A DNA stretch of 64,000 bases, from assembly GCA_015478725.1 (NCBI GenBank), contig JADMIG010000012.1:1-64000 (forward strand), written 5' to 3'. The translations under genes were made by a program, and so were the position numbers. The notes beneath the pieces are model-generated. The model worked only from the letters and a program-made list of their open reading frames with translations, ran no database searches and was not told the origin of the DNA. Position 1 is the stretch's first letter. The number at the start of each line of letters is the position of its first letter. The stretch is from Chloroflexota bacterium (GTDB lineage Bacteria; Chloroflexota; Limnocylindria; Limnocylindrales; CSP1-4). Positions 49,226-60,265 of the stretch are shown here, one piece after another.

Positions 49226-49557
49226 CGCGGTCCGTTCGTGGCGGATGTCCCTCAGGTTCGCGAGCGACGAGCCGGGATGTTCGCGTCAGATCACGTCGCG
49301 AGGATCGCTCGGTTCGCGTCAGATGACCACCAGGCGCGCACTCGTCATTGAAGCCTCGCCGGCGCGGGTGCCGCGTCGAGCGTGAGCGCGAGGCGATCCG
49401 TCCGACCTTACGGACAGGCGCTCATCACGCGACCGCATGACCGCGACAGCGCGACCAACGCCCTCCTGGAGAGCATCTGACCGAAACGGCGGCGACGAGC
49501 GATCGCCGGAACCTGCCACGCGGGCTCGGCGAACATCGCCGGGCCGCGCGCAGAGCG
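49226..49557. other. Gene-free 332-bp gap between convergent genes
   Basis: No gene, tRNA or strong terminator found. Two CGCGTCAGAT copies (49283 and 49315) and a short hairpin GTCCG...CGGAC (near 49405) are the only visible structure. Confidence 0.5.
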
Positions 49558-51123
49558 CTACCGCGTCCGCGGGAAGCCCAGGTCCACCTTCGATGTGCCC
49601 GGATCCGGCCAGCGCGACGTCACGACCTTGCCGCGCGTATAGAACTGGATCCCCTCGGGGCCGTACATATGGAGGTCGCCGAACAGTGAAGCCTTCCAGC
49701 CGCCGAACGAGTAATACGAGACCGGAACCGGGATCGGCACATTCACGCCGACCATCCCGACGTTCACGTCGAACTGGAACTGCCGGGCGGCGCCGCCGTC
49801 GCGGGTGAAGATCGCCGTCCCGTTCCCGTACGGATTCGAGTTGACGAGCTCGACGGCCTCGTCGTACGTCGCCACCCGGACCACACCGAGCACCGGCCCG
49901 AAGATCTCGTCCCGGTAGGCATCCATCGATGGTGTCACGCCGTCGATGAGCGACACACCGAGGAAGAACCCATCCGACTCCCGATACAGCGGGTGCTCGC
50001 GTCCGTCCGCCACCACCCGCGCTCCCTGGGCGACGGCGGAGTCGAGATAGCTCGCGACCTTGTCCCGGTGCTGGCGGGTGACGAGCGGCCCCATCTCGGC
50101 GTCCGGATCCGAGCCCGGTCCCACCTTCACCTTCGGCAATCGTGCCTTGATCGCCTCGACGACCGCGTCGCCGATGCCGCCGACGGCCACGACCGTGGCG
50201 ATCGCCATGCATCGCTCGCCTGCCGAGCCGTACCCCGCCGAGACCGCGGCGTCGGCGACCATGTCGATGTCCGCGTCCGGCAGCACGACCATGTGGTTCT
50301 TCGCACCACCGAGCGCCTGGACGCGCTTGCCCGCCTTCGTCCCCGTCTCGTAGATGTACCGCGCGATCGGCGTCGAGCCGACGAACGACAGGGCCGCGAT
50401 GTCCGGATGCTCGAGGAGGCGATCGACCGCCACCTTGTCGCCCTGGATCACGTTGAAGACGCCCGCCGGCACGCCCGCCTCGGCGAGCAGCTCGGCGAGG
50501 TAGATCGAGGCCGACGGATCCTTCTCGGACGGCTTGAGGATGAACGTGTTGCCGCAGGCGATGGCGTTGGCGAACATCCACATCGGGACCATCGCCGGGA
50601 AGTTGAACGGGGTGATGCCGGCCACGACACCGAGCGGCTGGCGGATCTGATAGACGTCGACCCCGGTGGAGGCCTGCTCGCTGAACCCGCCCTTCATGAG
50701 ATGGGGGATCCCGCAGGCGAATTCGATGTTCTCGAGCCCACGGGCGATCTCGCCGAGTGCGTCGGACGGGACCTTGCCATGCTCCGAGGTGAGGAAGTCG
50801 GCGATGTCGCGCCGATGGACATCGACGAGGTTCCGGATGCGGAACATGATCTCGGCGCGCTTCGCGAGCGATGTCGCTCGCCACGCGGGAAAGGCCGCCT
50901 TCGCAGCCGCCACCGCGGTGTCGACCTCCTCGACCGACGCGAAGGCCACCTCTCGGGCGATCCGCCCGGTCGCCGGATCGTAGACCGGCCCGTGGCGAGC
51001 GGATGTCCCGGCGACTCGCCGGCCACCGATCCAGTGATCCACGCGGGCGAGGCCGGCGCCTCCCGCGGGCTGCCCGCTCGGCGTCGCACCGGACGGGAGA
51101 TGCGGTTCGGCGACCTGCGTCAT
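49558..51123 (-). CDS. mmsA: CoA-acylating (methyl)malonate-semialdehyde dehydrogenase
   Basis: A 521-aa aldehyde dehydrogenase of the MMSDH subgroup, converting malonate or methylmalonate semialdehyde and CoA to acetyl- or propionyl-CoA and CO2 with NAD+. Motifs: GVVAGITPFNFPAMVPMWM, GNTFILKPSEKDP, LSFVGSTPIARYIYETG, and the catalytic cysteine in GSAGERCMAIA (~Cys 305), with the MMSDH-type neighbours rather than a glutamate base. The ATG at 51123 is used, with an extra 21-codon lead upstream rejected. It would finish beta-alanine breakdown (from the aminotransferase product). It converges with the dihydropyrimidinase gene. Confidence 0.94.
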   Translation of the reverse strand: MTQVAEPHLPSGATPSGQPAGGAGLARVDHWIGGRRVAGTSARHGPVYDPATGRIAREVAFASVEEVDTAVAAAKAAFPAWRATSLAKRAEIMFRIRNLVDVHRRDIADFLTSEHGKVPSDALGEIARGLENIEFACGIPHLMKGGFSEQASTGVDVYQIRQPLGVVAGITPFNFPAMVPMWMFANAIACGNTFILKPSEKDPSASIYLAELLAEAGVPAGVFNVIQGDKVAVDRLLEHPDIAALSFVGSTPIARYIYETGTKAGKRVQALGGAKNHMVVLPDADIDMVADAAVSAGYGSAGERCMAIATVVAVGGIGDAVVEAIKARLPKVKVGPGSDPDAEMGPLVTRQHRDKVASYLDSAVAQGARVVADGREHPLYRESDGFFLGVSLIDGVTPSMDAYRDEIFGPVLGVVRVATYDEAVELVNSNPYGNGTAIFTRDGGAARQFQFDVNVGMVGVNVPIPVPVSYYSFGGWKASLFGDLHMYGPEGIQFYTRGKVVTSRWPDPGTSKVDLGFPRTR

Positions 51124-51267
51124 GTCGATCCCTCGCTGTTCGTCAGCCGCCCGGATGCGCGCAACCTGGCGAATGCCGGCCACGTTCGAGCGAAACCGGT
51201 CGTCGCGTCGTGGACGACGACCGCTCGGGCAAGGATAGCGCGATGGTCGATGGGGACGGTTCGAGAC

Positions 51268-52176
51268 TTATGCGCGGGGCGGATCCGTGGGATCCGGCCA
51301 GTCCGCCATGGCCAGGTCGCCCGCAGCCCGGACGCGGCGGCGCGTGGTCCATCGGCGGACGACGAGGCTCGCCAGCGCGACCGACGCGACCCCGAGGGCG
51401 AGGACGCCGCCGGCCGGGAGCGGGCCGAGCAGCGGGTCGTCGCGCCAGGTGGCGGAGACGACGGCGCGACCGAGGGCCCAGATGAGCAACGCGACGAGGA
51501 ATACCGAGCCGTCTCGGGCGCGGAAGCCGCCGAGGGCCGTGAGGAGGCCGACGACCACGAGGACGAGGCCGGCGACGATCGCGCCGTACACCTGCGCCGG
51601 ATGGGCCGGGATCGCCGGCCCCAGCGAGCCCCACGGACCGGCACCTCCATATGCGAGCGCCCACGACGCGTCGGACGACGCGCCCTGGCCACTGCCTCCG
51701 AGCACCCGGGCGAGCTCGCCGAGCCCGATCGTCAGGAAGACTGGCACGACCGCAGCGTGGAGCCAGCGACCCACGGGGGCGTCGAGCAGGCGTGCGACAT
51801 ACGCGCCGGTGAGGGTCGCCCCGACGACGGCCAGGCTGAGTTCGAGGCTCCCCTGGCCCGGATCGAGGATCGTCGACGAGTTCGCGGCATAGAAATCGCG
51901 ATGGAGCAGGACGTAGCCGATGCGTCCGCCGACGGCCGCGCCCGGCACGGCCCCGAGCACGATGAACAGGAGGTCGTCACGGCGAAGCCTGGCCCGATCC
52001 CCCCGCGCCCACGCGGGTGTCGCCGGGCCATCGACCGCCGTCCGTCCGGCGATGACGGCGGCGAGCAGGATCCCGACCAGCACCGAGCCGGCGATGCCGA
52101 GGGTCTCCCAGCGCACGCCATACCCGCCGAAGCGGAGGATCGGGTCGAAATCGAGGACGATCGCGGCAAACGGCAC
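51268..52176 (-). CDS. Lgt-like membrane protein with degenerate active site
   Basis: A 302-aa, seven-helix protein with a GTG start. Lgt traits are the N-terminal FDPILRFGGYGVRWETLGI, GGRIGYVLLH and IPAHPAQVYGAI. In the true enzyme a conserved GRxGNFxNxE binds the phosphatidylglycerol; the aligned stretch here is LGELARVLGGSG with Arg and Asn absent. Compare the canonical copy at 63098-64000. It is therefore probably inactive as a diacylglyceryl transferase. The C-terminus adds a basic tail (RRWTTRRRVRAAG). Its gene lies downstream of mdh. Confidence 0.75.
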   Translation of the reverse strand: MPFAAIVLDFDPILRFGGYGVRWETLGIAGSVLVGILLAAVIAGRTAVDGPATPAWARGDRARLRRDDLLFIVLGAVPGAAVGGRIGYVLLHRDFYAANSSTILDPGQGSLELSLAVVGATLTGAYVARLLDAPVGRWLHAAVVPVFLTIGLGELARVLGGSGQGASSDASWALAYGGAGPWGSLGPAIPAHPAQVYGAIVAGLVLVVVGLLTALGGFRARDGSVFLVALLIWALGRAVVSATWRDDPLLGPLPAGGVLALGVASVALASLVVRRWTTRRRVRAAGDLAMADWPDPTDPPRA

Positions 52177-52258
52177 GGTGCCCGAGAGTGTAGCCGTCGC
52201 ACCGGGCGACTCGACGTGGACTGGAGGCTGGACGTGGACGACGCGTTCGGTTGAGCGT

Positions 52259-52284
52259 CGACCTGTCGTCAGGCCGACAGGTCG
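52259..52284. promoter_or_regulatory. 10-bp inverted repeat between mdh and the Lgt-like gene
   Basis: CGACCTGTCG and CGACAGGTCG, 6-nt loop (TCAGGC), then TTTGTC on the + strand. It could be a terminator on the + strand or an operator upstream of the Lgt-like gene. The rest of the 293-bp gap has no gene. Confidence 0.45.
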
Positions 52285-52469
52285 TTTGTCGGCTCGAAGC
52301 TCACGGACGCGTCGGCCAGCCGACCATCATCCGCCCGTCGGATACCCTCGGCGTGAGCCATCCGACCGGTCGGTTCCCGGCCCAGAGGGGGGAGGGCCGG
52401 GCATCGACCCGGGCGCCGGTCTGACCCCCTCGACGCTCGGATTCTCAGGCCTCGAGCTCCGGCGCCCCG

Positions 52470-55083
<2,614 letters not shown>

Positions 55084-55259
55084 CTCCGTCTCCTGTGCGC
55101 GAGGCTGGCCGGCCCAGCCCGATTCGTCGGGTGGTCGACCGGCCGCGCGTGGCTCCGTGCTCGATGGTGTCGTCGGGCCCGGAGGGAGTCGGCTTCCGCA
55201 GTCCGGCGGATGATACACCCGTTACACAAGGTTGCGACACGGTCGCGACGCTGGCAGGT

Positions 55260-58200
55260 CTACGCTGAGGCGACCGGACGGGCGGCGTGCGCTTCTGCCC
55301 GAACCGCGGACGTCGTCCAGCGAGCCAGACCCGCATCGAGACGGGCGAGGAGCGGCAGGGACCCGAGACGCGTGAAGATCTCGCGCGCCTCGTCGGCGAC
55401 CGCGCGCGCGTCGGGGACACCCGGGCCGATGATCGTCGCGTAGTCGAGCAGGCTCATCCCGAGGTGGAGCGGCAGCCGCAGGTCGCGATAGGCGGCGATC
55501 GCGACTCGGTAGTCGGCGATCGCCCCGGCGCGATCGCCCTCGAGCGCTCTGACACCGGCGCCCAGGACGCGCCGGTCGGCGGCGACCACCGGACCCCGCT
55601 CCGGCCGGGCGAGATGCAGCTCCAGGGCGCTCCGGGCGCGTCGCGCGTCACCCGACCAGATCGCCGCCCGGGCGGCCCACTCGGCCCCGACGAATGCCAT
55701 GTCCAACCCGAGCCCGGCACATCGCATGCCGGCGGCAAACGCCTGGTCGAGGCTCCCGGCGAGCGAATCGATGATGGCGAGCGTCTGATGCCGCCATCCC
55801 TCCGCCCGCGGGTCGTCGAACAGGCCGCGAAACGGCTCGAGCCCCGTGAGCGTCGACCGTGCACGTGCAGCGTCGCCACGCAGGGCGAACAGGAGTGCCT
55901 CGCTCTCGCCGAGGCTCACCGCCATCGACGGCGTCAACTCGTCCCGGTCGATCTCTGCGATGAGCCGGTCGGCGTCCGCCCACTCGCCGACGTACACCGC
56001 GGACCCGACACCGCCCTGCAGGAACTGGGAGAGCCAGCCCCGTATCCCGTTGCGACGGGCGAGGTCGATGAGCTCGTCATTCATGGCGTGTGCGGCTCGC
56101 GGGTCGAACGCCCAGAGATTTGCGCTCAGGTTGTTCCCGGCCCGCAGGCGGGTCTGGATGAGTCCGTGAGCCTCGGTGAGCGGAATGACACCCCGCAGGA
56201 TCGCGATGGGCTCCTGGCTTCGACCGGCGAATCCGAGGGCGAGCGCGCGGTTGACCAGCGCCTCCGCGACGGACGGGATGAGCTCGAGGCGCTCGGCCGC
56301 CGCGATCGCCCGATCGGCGAGCTCGAGTGCGCGCGGATCACTGACGATCGCGTAGGCACGAGAAAGATCGGTCAGGAGGCGCACGACGTCCGGCTCGGAT
56401 TCGAGATCGGCTGCCTCGAGGACGGCGGCCTCGAGGACGGCGGCCGCCGCGATCGGTTGGGCGTCGTTCGTGAGGGCCATGCCCAGCAGCGCGCTCGTCC
56501 GCGCGACTCCGGTCCGATCGCCCTGCTCGCGATACCAGGCGATGGCCGGGTCGATGAAGGAGCGGACCGTCTCGATGTCCGCGTCGTTCGACGCTGCCTC
56601 GGCGGCCCGTTCCCGGAGAACGGCGAGCTCGGTCGGGTCGACCGTCGTCTCGAGCGCCTGGCGGAGGAACCCGAGGGCCTGCCGATACGATCCGAGTGAC
56701 GCGGCACGGTCCGCGGCACCCTTGAGCGCGAGCCGCGCCTGGCCGGCCAGGGCGTCCGCCTCCGGTCCCTCCGGCGCGTTGCGATAGGCGGCGAGGTATT
56801 GGGCGGCACGCGCACCGGCGAGTTCGCCAGCACCCTCGCCGTCATCGAGCGACTCGAACCAGCGGGCAGCGGCGAGGTGGCGGCTCTTGCGGTCGGTCCG
56901 GGCGAGCGTGTTATAGGCAACCTCGCGGATGAGCGCCTGGACGAACGCATACTGCCCGCGATCGGGGCTTCGCGGGTCCGATTCCAGGGTGAGGAGCTCG
57001 CGCCGGACCAGGGCCCGGAGGCGCGGCTCGAGTGTCTCGGCATCCACGGTCGAGACGGCTGCCAGGCCAGCGATTGTGAAGCTCTGGCCGAGGACGGCCG
57101 CATCCTGGAGGAGCGATCGGTCGGCTGACTCGAGACCGTCGAGCCGGGCCGCGACGAGGGCGTGCAGTGTCTCGGGCACGGCGAGGTCGGCGAGCGTGCC
57201 GACTGGCCGATAGGCGCCGCCCTCCTCCGTGAGCCGGCCGTCGGCCAGGAGCATCCGGACGGTCTCGACGGCGTAGAGCGGGATGCCGTCGGCGCGGGCG
57301 ACGATCGTCCTGACGACCGAATCCGAGAGGCCGGGCACGAGTCCGCCGAGGAGCAGGCGCATCGCCGCCGGCGACAGGGGCTCGAGGCTCAGGCTGGTGA
57401 AGTTCCGCTTTCCGGCCCCCCACGAGGCTCGCTGCTCGAGGAGTTCAGGCCGGGCCAGGGTGACGATGCAGATCGGCAGGTTGCGCGCCCACTCGAGCAG
57501 GTGGTCGATGAAATCGAGCAGCCCGGAATCCGCCCAGTGGAGGTCCTCGAACACGAGGACCACGGTGCCCTCGGCCGCGATCCGCTCGAAGAATGTCCGC
57601 CAGGCCGCGAACAGTCCATCGGCCCGCGCCGGTGCACCGCCGCCATCGGATGTCGTGCGGTCGAGACCGAGGAGCGTAAGAATCGCGGGCTCGATCCAGC
57701 GACGCTCGGGTTCGTCCAGGACCCAGCGCTCGAGCGTCTCCCGCACGCGACTCCTCGTGGTGGCCTCATCGTCGGTCGCCAGGAGCCCGCAGCGTTCGCG
57801 GACCATCTCGCCGAGTGCCCAGAAACTGATCCCGTCGCCGTACGCCGGCGATCGTCCATCGTGCCAGTACATCGTCTCGACGAGCCCGTCGAGGTACTTG
57901 AGGAACTCCCAGGCGAGTCGACTCTTGCCGATTCCCGCCGGACCGATGACGGAGACGAGGCGGGCGCGCCGGTCGCGTCCCGTCGCATGGAACTGCTCCT
58001 TGAGGAGTCGCAGTTCCTCGTCGCGACCCACGAACGGCGCTTCGAGCGCTTCGGATCGGTTCCGACCGCCTACCTCGGCGACGACGCGGAGCGCGCGCCA
58101 CGCGGGTACCGGCGCGGACTTGCCCTTGAGCGTCTGCTCGCCGGCCTCCTCGAACGCGATGGCCTTCGACGCCGCCCGATGCGTCGCATCGCCGACGAGG

Positions 58201-58877
58201 ACGGCACCCGGCGGAGCCACGCTCTGCAGGCGCGACGCGGTGTTCACCAGGTCGCCGGCGACCATCCCCTCGCCGGTCGCGCCGAGCGTCACGGCGGCCT
58301 CGCCGGTGAGAACGCCGGCGCGTGCCTCCACGCCTGGCCCGAGGGCGCGGACCGCGTCGACGAGCTCGAGGCCCGCCCGAACCGCCCGTTCGGCATCGTC
58401 CTCGCGCGCGACGGGTGCACCCCAGACCGCCATGACGGCATCGCCGATGAACTTCTCGACGATCCCGCCGTAGCGGCCGATGACGTCGCGGGCGATCTCG
58501 AAATAACGGCTGAGAAGGGCGCGCGTCTCCTCCGCGTCGCGGCCTTCGGCCAGGCTGGTGAAGCCGACCAGGTCGGCGAACAGGACCGATACGAGGCGAC
58601 GCTCGGAGATCGGCGTCGCGATGGCCGTGCCTCCCCGCCCGTCAGATCGGGTGGGATCGCCGGACTGTGGCGTCGCGGCTCCCCCACGGGATCCGTCCTC
58701 CTCGGCCAGCGCGGTCCCGCACTCCCCGCAGAAGCGCGCTCCAGGCGGGTTCATCGCGCCGCACGTCGGGCACCCGGCGACCAGGCGCGCACCGCACTCG
58801 ATGCAGAATTTTCGACCTGCGACGTTCTCCTTGCCGCAACTCGCGCAGATCACGGTCGACTCCGCGTCACGTCCCAC
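55260..58877 (-). CDS. Adenylate cyclase (class III) fused to zinc ribbons, an AAA-type ATPase and TPR repeats
   Basis: A 1205-aa protein, GTG start. Two zinc ribbons (CASCGKENVAGRKFCIECG; CPTCGAMNPPGARFCGECG, residues ~12-60) precede a class III cyclase domain (~92-265) with both metal aspartates (LFADLVGFTS and GDAVMAVWG), adenine-specifying Lys and Asp (VEKFIGD; VAGDLVNTASR) and the Asn/Arg pair in VNTASRLQ, so it looks active. The next part is an ATPase (GPAGIGKSRLAWEF; VVLVFEDLHWAD) of the STAND/PknK-like kind, ending in ~500 residues of helical TPR-type repeats. Such proteins work as signal-gated cyclases; the input is unknown. It is divergent-free, standing alone between pckA and the sulfur genes. 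Confidence 0.92.
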   Translation of the reverse strand: MGRDAESTVICASCGKENVAGRKFCIECGARLVAGCPTCGAMNPPGARFCGECGTALAEEDGSRGGAATPQSGDPTRSDGRGGTAIATPISERRLVSVLFADLVGFTSLAEGRDAEETRALLSRYFEIARDVIGRYGGIVEKFIGDAVMAVWGAPVAREDDAERAVRAGLELVDAVRALGPGVEARAGVLTGEAAVTLGATGEGMVAGDLVNTASRLQSVAPPGAVLVGDATHRAASKAIAFEEAGEQTLKGKSAPVPAWRALRVVAEVGGRNRSEALEAPFVGRDEELRLLKEQFHATGRDRRARLVSVIGPAGIGKSRLAWEFLKYLDGLVETMYWHDGRSPAYGDGISFWALGEMVRERCGLLATDDEATTRSRVRETLERWVLDEPERRWIEPAILTLLGLDRTTSDGGGAPARADGLFAAWRTFFERIAAEGTVVLVFEDLHWADSGLLDFIDHLLEWARNLPICIVTLARPELLEQRASWGAGKRNFTSLSLEPLSPAAMRLLLGGLVPGLSDSVVRTIVARADGIPLYAVETVRMLLADGRLTEEGGAYRPVGTLADLAVPETLHALVAARLDGLESADRSLLQDAAVLGQSFTIAGLAAVSTVDAETLEPRLRALVRRELLTLESDPRSPDRGQYAFVQALIREVAYNTLARTDRKSRHLAAARWFESLDDGEGAGELAGARAAQYLAAYRNAPEGPEADALAGQARLALKGAADRAASLGSYRQALGFLRQALETTVDPTELAVLRERAAEAASNDADIETVRSFIDPAIAWYREQGDRTGVARTSALLGMALTNDAQPIAAAAVLEAAVLEAADLESEPDVVRLLTDLSRAYAIVSDPRALELADRAIAAAERLELIPSVAEALVNRALALGFAGRSQEPIAILRGVIPLTEAHGLIQTRLRAGNNLSANLWAFDPRAAHAMNDELIDLARRNGIRGWLSQFLQGGVGSAVYVGEWADADRLIAEIDRDELTPSMAVSLGESEALLFALRGDAARARSTLTGLEPFRGLFDDPRAEGWRHQTLAIIDSLAGSLDQAFAAGMRCAGLGLDMAFVGAEWAARAAIWSGDARRARSALELHLARPERGPVVAADRRVLGAGVRALEGDRAGAIADYRVAIAAYRDLRLPLHLGMSLLDYATIIGPGVPDARAVADEAREIFTRLGSLPLLARLDAGLARWTTSAVRAEAHAARPVASA

Positions 58878-58974
58878 TCCCGGTGCCCAGCCCGGAGGCG
58901 CCTCTCGCCGTCCGCCAGCGTGAAGACGCGAGGGTACACCGCGCCGATACCGGGTCTCGCCACGGGTCCCACCG

Positions 58975-60216
58975 CTACGCCCCGTCCAGCGCCTGGCGGA
59001 GATCGGCGATGAGGTCCTCGGCGGCCTCGATGCCGACGGAGAGACGGATGAGCGCCTCGGGGACTTCCAGCGGCGAGCCGGCCACAGAGGCGTGGGTCAT
59101 GACCGCCGGCAGCTCGATGAGGGACTCGACGCCGCCGAGCGACTCGGCGAGGGTGAAGATGCGGGTCGCCTCGCAGATCGCGATCGCGCGCTCACGGGCG
59201 GTCCTCCCGGCGAGGCGGGCAGAGCCGGCGGCGGCCTCGGAGCCGAGAAGAGGCCGCGGCACGAAACTCACCATCCCGCCGCCGGTCCGCATCTGGCGGT
59301 CCGGGCCCACGAGGCTTGCCGCCGCGTCCGAGGCGAGACCGGGGTAGGCGACCCATTCCACGTCGGCCCGCACGGCGAGGAAGCTCGCGACGGCGAGGGC
59401 GTTCGTCGCATGTCGCTCCACCCGCAGCGCGAGGGTCCGCAGCCCGCGGAGGACGAGGAAGCAGTCGAACGGTCCGGGCACCGCACCCATCGCGTTCTGG
59501 AGAAAGCGCAGTCGCTCCGCGATCGCGTCGTCGTTCGTGACCGCAACCCCGAGGACCGTGTCCGAATGACCGGACAGGTACTTCGTCGCCGAGTGGAACA
59601 CGATGTCCGCTCCGAGCTCGAGCGGGCGCTGGGTGATCGGGGACGCGAAGGTGTTGTCGACGACGATGCGCGGTCGTCGGCCTCCCTCCGCGGCCCTTCG
59701 ATCCACCGTCCGAGCCGTGGCGGCGATATCGACGAGCTTGAGGAGCGGATTGGAGGGCGACTCGAACCAGACGAGCGCAGTACGCTCGCTCAGCGCCTCC
59801 CACAGCGCATCGGACCCGGACGCGAGGTCGACGTAGCGCGGCACGACGCCGTGAGCGCGGTGGACCCGCTCGAGATAGCGGTACGTCCCGCCGTACACGT
59901 CGTCGCCGACGAGCACCTCGTCGCCCTCGGCGGCGAATTCGGCGATGGCAGCGGTCGCCGCGGACCCGCTCGCGAATGCGATCCCGTGTCGTCCACCTTC
60001 GAGCGCGGCGACCGCGCGTTCGAGCCGATCGCGGGTGGGGTTCTGGGTCCGGCTGTATTCGTACCCGTGTCGCGGTCGGCCGACGCCATCCTGGGCGTAC
60101 GTCGCCGTCTGATAGATCGGCGGTGCGACCGCACCGGTCAGCTCGTCCGGTTCCTGGCCCGCGTGGACGGCGAGGGTGGCGAGCGCCCAACCGGTCGGGA
60201 TCGGTTCGTCCTGCAT
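58975..60216 (-). CDS. Cystathionine gamma-lyase/synthase-type PLP enzyme
   Basis: A 413-aa Cys/Met-metabolism PLP enzyme: YEYSRTQNPTRDRLE, FASGSAATAAIAEF, VWFESPSNPLLKLVDI, IVVDNTFASPITQRPLELG and the PLP lysine in FHSATKYLSGHSD. The family includes cystathionine gamma-lyase, gamma-synthase and O-acetylhomoserine sulfhydrylase. Because the CBS gene is directly upstream (49-bp gap, same strand), gamma-lyase in reverse transsulfuration is most likely. Confidence 0.92.
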   Translation of the reverse strand: MQDEPIPTGWALATLAVHAGQEPDELTGAVAPPIYQTATYAQDGVGRPRHGYEYSRTQNPTRDRLERAVAALEGGRHGIAFASGSAATAAIAEFAAEGDEVLVGDDVYGGTYRYLERVHRAHGVVPRYVDLASGSDALWEALSERTALVWFESPSNPLLKLVDIAATARTVDRRAAEGGRRPRIVVDNTFASPITQRPLELGADIVFHSATKYLSGHSDTVLGVAVTNDDAIAERLRFLQNAMGAVPGPFDCFLVLRGLRTLALRVERHATNALAVASFLAVRADVEWVAYPGLASDAAASLVGPDRQMRTGGGMVSFVPRPLLGSEAAAGSARLAGRTARERAIAICEATRIFTLAESLGGVESLIELPAVMTHASVAGSPLEVPEALIRLSVGIEAAEDLIADLRQALDGA

Positions 60217-60265
60217 GGCGGCATCATCGCATCGGCGGCCGGGCCGGATCGCGGTCGGACGTCGA

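Noticed and set aside
55287-59012. + strand open frames opposite the cyclase-ATPase gene
   Set aside because: Antisense shadows; no motif found in them.
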